64,000 nucleotides of DNA, taken from NCBI RefSeq assembly GCF_900103135.1, contig NZ_FNGO01000006.1, positions 62,001 through 126,000 on the forward strand. Reading direction: 5' to 3'. The position numbers and the translations under genes are program-made. Positions 26,355-34,279 of this stretch are shown here, piece after piece. The notes beneath the pieces are model-generated. The model was not told the origin of the DNA and did not search any database. It worked only from the letters and a program-made list of their open reading frames with translations. This DNA is from Halarsenatibacter silvermanii (GTDB lineage Bacteria > Bacillota > Halanaerobiia > Halanaerobiales > Halarsenatibacteraceae). The stretch's first letter is position 1. Each line of letters starts with the position of its first letter.

Positions 26355-27650
26355 TTGAGTAAGTTACTTATCTGCCTGCTAATTTTTTCCGTCATGTTTG
26401 CAGTTCCCGGTGATGTGGTGGAGGCTGATGAACCCGAGGTTGAACTGACCGTCGCCGGAGGTGCGGTGGGAGCAGAGCTGGAAGCCACCGAAAGAGCTGC
26501 TGAAATGTTTATGGAAGAAAATCCCGAAGTTGAAGTCACTGTCTATGATACGCCGGATTCGACCGATGAAAGAAGAAGTCTTTATCTGCAGTATTTTGAA
26601 GCCGAAAGTCCAGAGGTAGATGTTTATCAGGTCGATGTTATGTGGCCTGGAGATATGGCTGACCATCTTTTAGACCTTTATGAATACGGTGCAGAAGATT
26701 ATGTCGATGAACACATCCAGGGTATAGTTGATAACAACACCACTGCTGATGGTGAACTTGTAGCCATGCCCTGGTTTGTAGATGCAGGCATAATGTATTA
26801 TCGCGAAGATCTGCTGGAAGAGTATGATCTCGATGTTCCGGAAACCTGGGGTGAACTCGAAGAAAAAGCCAGAATAATTCAGGAAGGGGAAAGAGAAGAA
26901 AACCCCGACTTTCACGGTTATGTCTGGCAGGGCGATGCTTATGAGGGCCTGACCTGCAATGTGCTGGAATGGTTTGCCTCCAACGACGGCGGCACTTTTG
27001 TATCTCATGATGAAGAAGTCACGGTGCTCAATGAAAATAACGAATATATGCTCGATAAGGCTGCCGGCTGGGTGGGAGATATCTCTCCTTCTGGCATAAC
27101 CGGTTATATGGAAGAAGATGCCAGGGCTACTTTCCAGAATGGCAATGCCGCTTTTATGAGAAACTGGCCCTATGCCTATCCCATGCTCGAAGATAGTGAA
27201 GCTTTCGGTCCTGAAGATTTTGGCGTAACCGAAATTCCTGCCGGGCCCGAGGGAGAGAGCGCAGCAACATTAGGAGGCTGGCAGATCGCAGCCAGTGAAC
27301 ACAGCGATCATCCTGAATACGCAGCCGAGCTTGCCCTCTTTTTGGCAAGCGAGGAAGTTCAGAAGGAAAGAGCTTTAATAGCCGGCGATCCGCCGACTGT
27401 AAAATCGCTATATGAAGACGAGGAAATATTAGAAGCCTATCCCTACTGGGAAGACTTCTATGAAGTGTTTGTCAATGCTGTACCCCGACCTTCGACGGTG
27501 ACCGCGCCCGATTATCATGCTGTTTCCGAGGCAATTTACTCTGAAGCTCATAGCGTATTAACCGGCGATCAGGATGCCCTGACAGCTCTGGAATACATGG
27601 AAATCGAAATCATGGATATAACCGGATTTCCTCCCGGTGATCCCAACTAA
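26355..27650 (+). CDS. Sugar ABC transporter, periplasmic substrate-binding protein
   Basis: A 431-residue cluster B/D-type extracellular binding protein. A signal peptide covers about residues 1-24 (LLICLLIFSVMFAV then an AEA-like cleavage zone). There is no lipobox Cys, so the mature protein would be soluble, which fits a periplasm and thus a diderm cell. The mature part is very acidic. Sequence such as EVELTVAGGAVGAELEATER, VDVYQVDVMWPGDMADHL and LGGWQIAASEHSDHPEYAAELALFL resembles trehalose/maltose- and glucosylglycerol-type binding proteins. The substrate is not certain. The start is TTG at 26355 after AAGGGGG. Confidence 0.82.
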   Translation: MSKLLICLLIFSVMFAVPGDVVEADEPEVELTVAGGAVGAELEATERAAEMFMEENPEVEVTVYDTPDSTDERRSLYLQYFEAESPEVDVYQVDVMWPGDMADHLLDLYEYGAEDYVDEHIQGIVDNNTTADGELVAMPWFVDAGIMYYREDLLEEYDLDVPETWGELEEKARIIQEGEREENPDFHGYVWQGDAYEGLTCNVLEWFASNDGGTFVSHDEEVTVLNENNEYMLDKAAGWVGDISPSGITGYMEEDARATFQNGNAAFMRNWPYAYPMLEDSEAFGPEDFGVTEIPAGPEGESAATLGGWQIAASEHSDHPEYAAELALFLASEEVQKERALIAGDPPTVKSLYEDEEILEAYPYWEDFYEVFVNAVPRPSTVTAPDYHAVSEAIYSEAHSVLTGDQDALTALEYMEIEIMDITGFPPGDPN

Positions 27651-27705
27651 AAGAGGATAACTTCTTTTCTGCCATAAGAATACACTGTCACATTATTCCG
27701 GGAGG

Positions 27706-27731
27706 AGAAATCCTCCCGGAATTTTAATAAA
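27706..27731 (+). other. Stable GAAA-tetraloop hairpin between binding-protein and permease genes
   Basis: Perfect 11-bp arms TTCCGGGAGGA and TCCTCCCGGAA enclose the GNRA tetraloop GAAA, followed by TTTTAATAAAATTTTT. It probably causes partial termination or protects the upstream mRNA, giving more binding protein than permease, as known for malE-malF type operons. Confidence 0.7.
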
Positions 27732-27793
27732 ATTTTTGCCGCAATTTTAAGTATTTACAGGAATAGAGCAATACGCCGAAAGGAGGCCGAGGA

Positions 27794-28843
27794 GTGAGCT
27801 TACAGCAGCGTGAACGCCGGCTGGCTTTTAAATTGATGACCCCGGCTTTTATCGTTCTGCTGGTAGTCGCTTTATATCCACTGGGACATGTTTTTTATAC
27901 CAGCATGACCGATAGGGTCTTTGCCGGGATGGATGATCCTGAATTCGTCGGTTTCGAAAATTATAGAAGGCTGCTCAGCGTCAGCGTAGAGGAATTACCT
28001 CCTGTTATCGATGAGGAGACGGGAGAACAGAAAATTGACGAAGAAACCGGGGAACCGGTTTATGAGCGCTCCATCAGAGTTTTGCCGCGCGAACCGGATC
28101 TCCACCGGGAGCTCACCACTTTCAGTTTATTTGGAAATAAATATGTTCTCGGAGCCATAAGCCCAAACTTTATAAAGGCTATCTGGAACACACTTTATTT
28201 TACCGTGGTATCGGTGTTTCTCGAAACCGTGCTGGGACTGATAATAGCTCTGGTAGTTAACAGCAACTTCAAAGGAAGGGGTGTGATCAGAGCCACCATG
28301 CTGGTCCCCTGGGCTGTTATCACGGTAGTGTCAGCCCGAATGTGGGAGTGGATGTTTCATTCAAGCCGCATGGGCTTTTTCAATACCCTGCTTGATTATC
28401 TTAATCTGGTGGATGAGCCGATTTCATTTTTGACGATACCTCAGCTACAGATACCTTCCCTGATTGCTGTGGACGTCTGGAAAACGACACCTTTTATGGC
28501 ACTGCTGATTTTGGCCGGTCTACAGATGATACCGCGCGAATTGTACGAAGCAGCCCATGTAGATGGTGCAGGCAAAATCAAGCAATTTTTTACGATAACT
28601 CTTCCCTTGATCAAACCATCGCTGGCTGTTGCTCTGGTCTTTAGAACGCTGGATGCCCTCAGAGTATTCGATGTTTTCCATGTGATGCTGGCCAGATCCA
28701 GATATTCCATGGCTACCATGAATTATTATGAGCTTGTCGGCAACAGAAATATGGGGCTTTCTTCAGCCATTGGAGTTATTATCTTTTTCATAATTTTTGC
28801 CTTCGCTATCGCCTATATGAAAATGCTGGGGGTGGATGAATAA
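27794..28843 (+). CDS. Sugar ABC transporter permease, MalF type
   Basis: A 349-residue inner-membrane subunit with six predicted transmembrane segments and the EAA loop EAAHVDGAGKIKQFFTITLPLIKPS that contacts the ATPase (written as two parts: EAAHVDGAGKIKQFF and TITLPLIKPS). After TM1 there is a long soluble loop of about 75 residues containing a tandem DEETGE repeat (about residues 73-88). The start is GTG at 27794 after AAGGAGG. The permease pair is coupled: the next ATG follows its stop directly. No ATP-binding gene is in the cluster, so a shared MsmK/UgpC-type ATPase is presumed. Confidence 0.88.
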   Translation: MSLQQRERRLAFKLMTPAFIVLLVVALYPLGHVFYTSMTDRVFAGMDDPEFVGFENYRRLLSVSVEELPPVIDEETGEQKIDEETGEPVYERSIRVLPREPDLHRELTTFSLFGNKYVLGAISPNFIKAIWNTLYFTVVSVFLETVLGLIIALVVNSNFKGRGVIRATMLVPWAVITVVSARMWEWMFHSSRMGFFNTLLDYLNLVDEPISFLTIPQLQIPSLIAVDVWKTTPFMALLILAGLQMIPRELYEAAHVDGAGKIKQFFTITLPLIKPSLAVALVFRTLDALRVFDVFHVMLARSRYSMATMNYYELVGNRNMGLSSAIGVIIFFIIFAFAIAYMKMLGVDE

Positions 28844-29710
28844 ATGGTAGATTTCAGCGAAAAACCGGTAAAATCCGCGCTGTTTTTGCTGATGCTGGCT
28901 CTGATAATGATATATCTCCTCTTTCCCTTTTACTGGGCCATCAATTCATCGCTAAAAACTGAATCTCAGCTTTTTATGACTCCGGCCACCATGATTCCAC
29001 GCGATCCGGTGACCTTAGAATTTGCTCCCACGCTGGAAAATTACATTCATATTTTTCAATCCGGCGAGTTTATCAGGGGGCTGCGCAACAGCGTAATAGT
29101 GGGCACTTCTGCTACATTTCTGGCTTTATCGATCGGCTCATTTGCTGCTTTTGCCCTGGGTAAGCTGAGATTCAGAGGGAAAAAACCCTCTCTGTATATA
29201 ATTCTGGCTATGACGATGTTCCCGCAGGTGACAATACTGGCAGGCTTATACGCGATAATAACCAGACTGCCGCTGGGGACTATACCGGGGATGGTATTCT
29301 CGTATCTAATTTTCACCCTGCCCTTTACAACCTGGGTGCTGACTTCGTTTTTTAAGGATTTGCCCATAGAGATAATGCAGTCCGCCCAGGTAGATGGAGC
29401 TACTCCCATGCAGACTTTTTACCACATTCTCCTGCCCCTGACAGCTCCTGCTCTGGTAACCTGCGGTCTGCTGGCCTTTATTCAGGCCTGGAACGAATAT
29501 GTATTTGCGCTGACCTTCACCTCGATCGACCCGGGTTCGAGAACCGTACCGGTGGCTATAGCCTTATTTACCGGAGAAGCTGCCATGCAGGAACCGATGG
29601 GTGAGATTCTGGCGGCTGCGGTAGTGGTAACCATACCTGTGGTGCTGCTTGTATTGATATTCCAGAAAAGGATTGTTGCCGGACTCACCGCTGGAGCAGT
29701 CAAGGGTTAA
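28844..29710 (+). CDS. Sugar ABC transporter permease, MalG type
   Basis: A 288-residue inner-membrane subunit with six membrane segments: N-terminal LFLLMLALIMIYLLFPFYWAI, four in the core, and a last one around VVVTIPVVLLVLIFQKRIV. The EAA-type loop reads SAQVDGATPMQTFYHILLPLTAPAL. The C-terminal end IVAGLTAGAVKG is the classic MalG-family terminus. The ATG directly abuts the stop of the partner permease, implying strict coupling. The LacI regulator follows after 16 bases. Confidence 0.9.
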   Translation: MVDFSEKPVKSALFLLMLALIMIYLLFPFYWAINSSLKTESQLFMTPATMIPRDPVTLEFAPTLENYIHIFQSGEFIRGLRNSVIVGTSATFLALSIGSFAAFALGKLRFRGKKPSLYIILAMTMFPQVTILAGLYAIITRLPLGTIPGMVFSYLIFTLPFTTWVLTSFFKDLPIEIMQSAQVDGATPMQTFYHILLPLTAPALVTCGLLAFIQAWNEYVFALTFTSIDPGSRTVPVAIALFTGEAAMQEPMGEILAAAVVVTIPVVLLVLIFQKRIVAGLTAGAVKG

Positions 29711-29726
29711 TAATGGTGCTAATTCT

Positions 29727-30743
29727 ATGAATGTCACCATCAAAGATGTAGCCCGGGAAGCCGGGGTATCACCGGCCACGGTTTCCCGGGTTTTAAATGA
29801 GAGTTCTCGGGTCAGCGAAAAAACAGCCGCCAGGGTAAAGAAAACAATAGATAAGCTTGATTATGAGGTCAACGTTTCGGCGAGAACTCTTAGAACCAAG
29901 ACCAGTAAGCTTATTGGAGTCATCGGAGCCAGCATAACCAATCCTTTTCTCATGAAGGTTCTGGAAGGGGCGGAAAAAAGAGCCAGAGAGCTGAATTTCA
30001 GTCTTCTGCTGGGTGACTCAGGACAGAGTCAGCAGAAAAAACTCGATTATCTGCAGATAATGAAACAAAAAGATATCGACGGCATAGTGGTTATAAGCTC
30101 GGAGTGGCATAATAATTTTTTTTTGGAGCTGGAAAAAAGCGGCATACCTACCGTCGTTGCTTCAGGGCATGTAGAAAAATTTAGTTTTCCCGGAGTAGGA
30201 ATAAAAAACAGTCTTGCTTCCCGGGAGGTTATAGAATATCTTCAGGAACTGGGCCATAAAAAAATCGGTATAATAAGAGGTCCTTTAAAAGATAGGATAT
30301 CCAGCAGCCGGAGGATGGCAGGGGTTAGAGCTGCTTTTCAGGATCTGGGATTAAATTTTGACAGCGATCTTATTTTCATAGGCGATTACACCTTTGATTC
30401 GGGTTATTCAGGAGCTCTAGAGCTGCTCAAAAAGAACAGTGATATGACAGCACTTTTTGCCTTCGACGATAGAATGGCCATTGGAGCTATGAGAGGAGCT
30501 GAAGCACTGGGCCAGAAAGTTCCTGAGGATATATCGGTGGTGGGGTTTGATGATATTGATCTTTCCCGATTTGTAAATCCCCGTCTCAGCACAGTCAAAC
30601 AGCCATCTTCAACCATCGGCAGGGACTCTATTAATCTTTTATTAAATGTGATCAAAAATGGACCAGGAGCCGGCATAGACAATTTTAAGTATGTCGAACA
30701 CGAACTACTTATCCGGAATAGCACTCGCCCTGCTGCGGATTGA
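29727..30743 (+). CDS. LacI-family transcriptional regulator
   Basis: A 338-residue regulator: the N-terminal helix-turn-helix and hinge (VTIKDVAREAGVSPATVSRVLN, given as VTIKDVAREAGVS and PATVSRVLN) is followed by a periplasmic-binding-protein-like effector domain (LIGVIGASITNPFLMKVLEG, FDDRMAIGAMRGAEALGQKVPEDISVVGFDDID, in parts). ATG at 29727 is chosen because the residues upstream are a shadow of the permease end. As the last gene of the importer cluster it probably represses it in a sugar-dependent way; the palindrome at 26293 is a candidate target. Confidence 0.9.
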   Translation: MNVTIKDVAREAGVSPATVSRVLNESSRVSEKTAARVKKTIDKLDYEVNVSARTLRTKTSKLIGVIGASITNPFLMKVLEGAEKRARELNFSLLLGDSGQSQQKKLDYLQIMKQKDIDGIVVISSEWHNNFFLELEKSGIPTVVASGHVEKFSFPGVGIKNSLASREVIEYLQELGHKKIGIIRGPLKDRISSSRRMAGVRAAFQDLGLNFDSDLIFIGDYTFDSGYSGALELLKKNSDMTALFAFDDRMAIGAMRGAEALGQKVPEDISVVGFDDIDLSRFVNPRLSTVKQPSSTIGRDSINLLLNVIKNGPGAGIDNFKYVEHELLIRNSTRPAAD

Positions 30744-30785
30744 CATAAGTCAGCTGCCGGGTCAGGAAGTTTGCTTAAATGCCAG

Positions 30786-30822
30786 CCAGCTTCTTTTGAC
30801 TGCAAAAGAGGTTGGTTTTTTT
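30786..30822 (+). terminator. Intrinsic terminator after the LacI gene
   Basis: CCAGCTTCTTTT (30786-30797) pairs with AAAAGAGGTTGG (30804-30815), with G-U pairs, followed by seven T. Ends the importer operon. Confidence 0.75.
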
Positions 30823-30826
30823 CTTT

Positions 30827-30855
30827 TTGATTGTTGGAAAAATAAAGGTTATAAT
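30827..30855 (+). promoter_or_regulatory. Predicted sigma-A promoter for the aminotransferase gene
   Basis: TTGATT (30827-30832) and a perfect TATAAT (30850-30855) with 17-base spacing, just after the previous terminator and 46 bases before the start codon. Confidence 0.6.
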
Positions 30856-30901
30856 AATAGGCAGAAATAAAATACGAATTTAAACATTGAAGGGAGATAT
30901 G

Positions 30902-32095
30902 ATGAATCAAAATTACGATTTTTCCGGGGTTATCGATAGAAAGGGAACCAATTCGATAAAATGGGATCGCAGGGAGGAAATTTTCTCAAACTCTTCGATC
31001 ACTCCTCTCTGGGTGGCCGACTCCGATTGGCCCACGGCACCCGAAATTTTAGAAAGCCTGCAGGAAAGGCTGGAACACGGAGTCTTTGGTTATACTTATC
31101 CAGGAGAAGAGATAAAAGAAGCTGTCTGCAGCTGGTTCAGGCGCAGATATGACTGGAAAATAAAAAAGAACTGGGTGAATCTGATTAGAGGTGTAGTTCC
31201 GGCTTTAAATATAGCTGTTTCGGAACTCACTTCGCCCGAAGCTGGCGTCATCATCCAGCCTCCTGTATATTATCCTTTTTATGAAGTTATTGAACGAAAT
31301 GACAGAGAGATCATAAAAAATTCGCTTATTCTGGATAATGGGCAGTATAAGATGGATTTTGCCGGTCTTAAGGAGCAGGCAGCTGCGGATAGGGCCGAGA
31401 TGTTATTGCTCTGCAGCCCTCATAATCCCGTAGGCAGGGTCTGGTCAGATGAGGAACTAAAGCGACTGCTGAAGATATGCCGGAATAATGAGATCACCAT
31501 AATAGCGGATGAAATTCATGCCGATTTTATATTCTCCGGCAGCAGCCATACCCCTCTGGCCTCCCTGGGCCGGGAAAATAAAGATAAAATTCTGACGCTG
31601 AATTCTCCCACCAAAACCTTCAATCTGGCCGGTCTGAAAATCTCCTATGCTGTCACGGCTGAATCAGAGCTGAGAGAAAAATTCGATTCAGCATGTCAGA
31701 GAACTATCAAAGGAGCCAATATATTCGGTTATCAGGCTTTAAAAACGGCCTATCAGGAGGGTGAGGCCTGGCTTGAAAAGCAGCTCGAATATTTAAAGGG
31801 CAATCTCGAATTGACCGGAGATATTCTGGGAGATCTCGAGGGAATTGATTTGATCGAGCCGGAGGGAACCTATCTGGTCTGGCTTGATTTTTCCGCTTCG
31901 GAACTAAAAAAAGAGGCTATCGAAGAGCTTTTATTCGACAGAGCTGAAGCAGGGCTGGAACCCGGCTGCTGGTTCGGTGAAGAAGGCGAAGGATTTTATC
32001 GATTGAATCTGGCAACTCAGAAAAAAATATTAAAACCAGCTCTTGAAGCTCTGCGCGAAAACTGGCAGAAAAGACATAAGGTGCTTGAGGAATGA
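30902..32095 (+). CDS. PLP-dependent aminotransferase/C-S lyase, PatB/MalY type
   Basis: A 397-residue fold-type I enzyme. MalY/PatB relatives cleave cystathionine or cysteine-like substrates (C-S beta-lyase). Visible features: DRKGTNSIKWD at the N-terminus, LWVADSDWPTAPEI, HNPVGRVW, the IADEIHADFIF motif, and the PLP lysine K238 in LNSPTKTFNLAGLKISY; the end RLNLATQKKIL holds the carboxylate-binding Arg. ATG 30902 is preferred to ATG 30899 because of spacing from AAGGGAG. It overlaps the next gene by 4 bases (ATGA). Confidence 0.87.
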   Translation: MNQNYDFSGVIDRKGTNSIKWDRREEIFSNSSITPLWVADSDWPTAPEILESLQERLEHGVFGYTYPGEEIKEAVCSWFRRRYDWKIKKNWVNLIRGVVPALNIAVSELTSPEAGVIIQPPVYYPFYEVIERNDREIIKNSLILDNGQYKMDFAGLKEQAAADRAEMLLLCSPHNPVGRVWSDEELKRLLKICRNNEITIIADEIHADFIFSGSSHTPLASLGRENKDKILTLNSPTKTFNLAGLKISYAVTAESELREKFDSACQRTIKGANIFGYQALKTAYQEGEAWLEKQLEYLKGNLELTGDILGDLEGIDLIEPEGTYLVWLDFSASELKKEAIEELLFDRAEAGLEPGCWFGEEGEGFYRLNLATQKKILKPALEALRENWQKRHKVLEE

Positions 32096-33321
32096 AAACG
32101 ACGAAAACGGTGGTGATAGGGGCCGGGCCTTCCGGTTTGTTTGCGGCAATCCAGGCAGCTGAAAAAGGAGAAAGGGTAGTAGTTCTGGAGAGGAATAAAG
32201 AAGCCGGGAAAAAACTGCTTCTCACCGGCGAAGGCAGGTGTAATCTCACCTCTACCCTTCCTCCGGATCAGGTCCTGGATCAGGTTTTTCAGGATGCCGA
32301 CTTTCTCTACAGCTCGCTTTATACCTTCCCTCCGGTGAGAACCCGAGAATTTTTCAGCGGCAGAGGTCTAAAACTCAAAGAAGAAAGAGGTAGCCGCATC
32401 TATCCGAAAAATGACAGCGCTGAAAGCGTCAGAAGACTGCTGGTTAATAAGGCAGAAAAAGCAGGAGTGAATATCATTTATGAAAGCAGGGCAGAGGAGA
32501 TAATTTATGATTCTCGCTGTCGGGGCGTGAGGCTGCAGCGGGGAGATAAAATAAATTCAGACAGAGTTATCCTGGCTGCCGGGGGGTGTTCCTATCCCTG
32601 GACCGGATCTGATGGCAGTGGTTACACTCTCGCTCAAAAAACCGGGCATTCACTCCGTCCCGAGCCTGTTCCAGCTCTTGTGCCCTTAAAAGTGGCCGAG
32701 GATTGGCCTGCTGATGCTGCCGGTTTAAAATTGAAAAACACCGGCCTGAAGCTGAAAAGAGAAAATGAAATTTTATTCACCGAGACAGGAGAAATTGAGC
32801 TGAGAGAGGATGAGCTCGGAGGTGCTGCTGTGCTGGCCGCCAGCTGTTATTTTGAGAAAGGTGCCGGAAAAAGCTCGCTGATTATCGATTTGAAGCCCGG
32901 TCTCGATAAAAACAAGCTGGATGATAGATTGAAAAGAGATTTTGATAAATTCAGCAACAAGCTTTACAGAAATGCTTTTAAAGAACTGCTGCCGGCCTGG
33001 TTGAGACCTGTGATCGTTAAATTATCGGAAATTCCCGGCAATAAAAGAATAAATCAAATTACCGCCGGACAGAGACAGGCTCTGGCAGGTCTGCTCAAAA
33101 ATCTGCAGCTCAGGGTGACGGGAACTTCAGGATATAAAAGAGCAATTATAACCAGGGGAGGAATTTCTACCGATGAGATCGATCCTTCCACCATGGAATC
33201 AAAAATTTTACCGGGACTATATTTTGCCGGAGAGATAATGGCTCCGGCCGCCCACACCGGCGGACATAACCTGCAGATAGCTTTTTCGACTGCTTATCTG
33301 GCCGCAGCCGGCGGAGAATGA
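32092..33321 (+). CDS. HI0933-family NAD(P)/FAD-dependent oxidoreductase (YhiN-like)
   Basis: A 409-residue flavoprotein of unknown reaction. An FAD-binding GxGxxG site VVIGAGPSGLFAAIQAAEKG lies at the N-terminus, followed by the HI0933 signature KKLLLTGEGRCNLT. Later family motifs are ILAAGGCSYPWTGSDGSGY, TRGGISTDEIDPSTMESK and GLYFAGEIMAPAAHTGGHNLQIAFSTAY (in parts). The length is typical. Translation is coupled to the aminotransferase gene through a 4-base overlap; functional linkage is unclear. Confidence 0.85.
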   Translation: MKTTKTVVIGAGPSGLFAAIQAAEKGERVVVLERNKEAGKKLLLTGEGRCNLTSTLPPDQVLDQVFQDADFLYSSLYTFPPVRTREFFSGRGLKLKEERGSRIYPKNDSAESVRRLLVNKAEKAGVNIIYESRAEEIIYDSRCRGVRLQRGDKINSDRVILAAGGCSYPWTGSDGSGYTLAQKTGHSLRPEPVPALVPLKVAEDWPADAAGLKLKNTGLKLKRENEILFTETGEIELREDELGGAAVLAASCYFEKGAGKSSLIIDLKPGLDKNKLDDRLKRDFDKFSNKLYRNAFKELLPAWLRPVIVKLSEIPGNKRINQITAGQRQALAGLLKNLQLRVTGTSGYKRAIITRGGISTDEIDPSTMESKILPGLYFAGEIMAPAAHTGGHNLQIAFSTAYLAAAGGE

Positions 33322-33337
33322 GATTTTATAAGCAGGC

Positions 33338-33373
33338 AAAAAGCCGCAGTCTCATCCGGCTCTGACTGCGGCT
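33338..33373 (-). terminator. Intrinsic terminator for the minus-strand YlbF-family gene
   Basis: Arms AGCCGCAGTC (33342-33351) and GACTGCGGCT (33364-33373) form a perfect 10-bp stem; the T-run (TTTTT) is on the minus strand side. It lies between two convergent genes and could also slow + strand transcription. Confidence 0.7.
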
Positions 33374-33456
33374 CTGGTGATTTCTATTCAATTCAGCGCG
33401 AATTTGAAAGGGTAAGATAAAAATTTTAATCCATCAGCAAATTTACCGGTCTAGAA

Positions 33457-33828
33457 TCAGGTGATTATCTGGCCGCCTGAATCTTCTTCCTCCTCGGGTT
33501 CCTGCCCCTGAAGGGTATTGCTGATAATTTCATTAACATCTTCCATAATTCCGTTAAATTCCTGCTGAGCTGTGAGAAAATCTTTGATCTTGGGATTTTG
33601 CTGCATTTTGGCCTTGAGATTCTGGAGCTTTTTCTTTTGACTTTGATCTATTTCCTGCCCGTTCATCTGCGCCATCTGGACCCTTTTCTGAACGGATTCA
33701 AGTTCTTCCATCAGATCACCGGCTTCATCGTCGGCCATTACGGCTTCTTCAGCATCTTTCATTTCCTGATAAGCCTGTGAACTGACTATCTCCTGTGCCA
33801 GCTCTCGAGCTTTTTCTTTTATTGCCAT
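33457..33828 (-). CDS. YlbF/YmcA-family regulator
   Basis: A 123-residue helical protein of the YlbF family (former DUF964). KARELAQEIVSSQAYQEMKDAEEAVMADDEA fits the family start (seen here as KARELAQEIVSS and AYQEMKDAEEAVMADDEA), followed by helices with LQNLKAKMQQNPKIKDFLTAQ and FNGIMEDVNEII; the tail is Glu-rich. In Bacillus YlbF and YmcA join YaaT in a complex needed for RNase Y-dependent mRNA maturation, biofilm, competence and sporulation. RNase Y is encoded at 58690. ATG at 33828 has GAGGTGAG upstream. It is the only convincing protein gene on the minus strand here. Confidence 0.85.
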   Translation of the reverse strand: MAIKEKARELAQEIVSSQAYQEMKDAEEAVMADDEAGDLMEELESVQKRVQMAQMNGQEIDQSQKKKLQNLKAKMQQNPKIKDFLTAQQEFNGIMEDVNEIISNTLQGQEPEEEEDSGGQIIT

Positions 33829-33859
33829 TATCTCACCTCACTTTTTTAGGACTCTTTTA

Positions 33860-33888
33860 ATCTTAACATCATTTGCAGAGGCTGTCAA
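33860..33888 (-). promoter_or_regulatory. Predicted sigma-A promoter of the YlbF-family gene
   Basis: On the minus strand TTGACA (33888-33883) and TAAGAT (33865-33860) are 17 bases apart, 31 bases before the start codon. Confidence 0.65.
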
Positions 33889-34027
33889 ACAGAACAATAG
33901 GTTCTCGACCAGGATCTCGAAGATAAACTTTAAAACCCCGGAAATTATGTATATAATGAAACAAAGAGTTCTTCTCCGGTGCCTCAGGTAGTACTGTCAC
34001 ATATGCCGGGTTGTCAGGAGAGCTCAT
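33869..34027 (-). CDS. Possible small hypothetical protein (52 residues)
   Basis: An ORF starting ATG at 34027 and ending at 33869 encodes MSSPDNPAYVTVLPEAPEKN and continues with a segment GFKVYLRDPGREPIVLFD that reads like real protein. AAAGGT abuts the ATG, so the ribosome-binding site is poorly spaced. It overlaps the promoter of the YlbF-family gene, and its upstream side is the MITE at 34040. No family is recognised. It may be real or a remnant. Confidence 0.25.
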   Translation of the reverse strand: MSSPDNPAYVTVLPEAPEKNSLFHYIHNFRGFKVYLRDPGREPIVLFDSLCK

Positions 34028-34039
34028 ACCTTTAATTGT

Positions 34040-34175
34040 GGATCTTCTTGTTATCAGTTGATAGATATCGTATAAGAACGGGGAAAATTTCATTGTGAAC
34101 GAAGCTTTATATCTTACAGTACAACTAAATGAGGTTTTTTACACACCTATTGACCAACTGAAGACAAGAAGATCC
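34040..34175. mobile_element. Complete MITE (family A), 136 bp, ISL3-like ends
   Basis: The termini are 21-base inverted repeats matching at 19 positions: GGATCTTCTTGTTATCAGTT... at the left, and the complement of 34155-34175 (GGATCTTCTTGTCTTCAGTT...) at the right. The element is directly flanked by a perfect 8-base duplication TTAATTGT (34032-34039 and 34176-34183). GG-TCTT ends and 8-bp duplications are traits of the ISL3 insertion-sequence family. There is no transposase, so it is non-autonomous. Its interior holds the core block 34084-34118 that recurs at 50292. It lies directly upstream of the ligase cassette. Confidence 0.82.
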
Positions 34176-34279
34176 TTAATTGTCGGAACTTATGAAATAC
34201 TGGAAGCCATAAAGATATGTATAAAATTGTATTCGATCAGCTGATGTCGACAATATCAATATTAAACGGAGAGTGTGAG

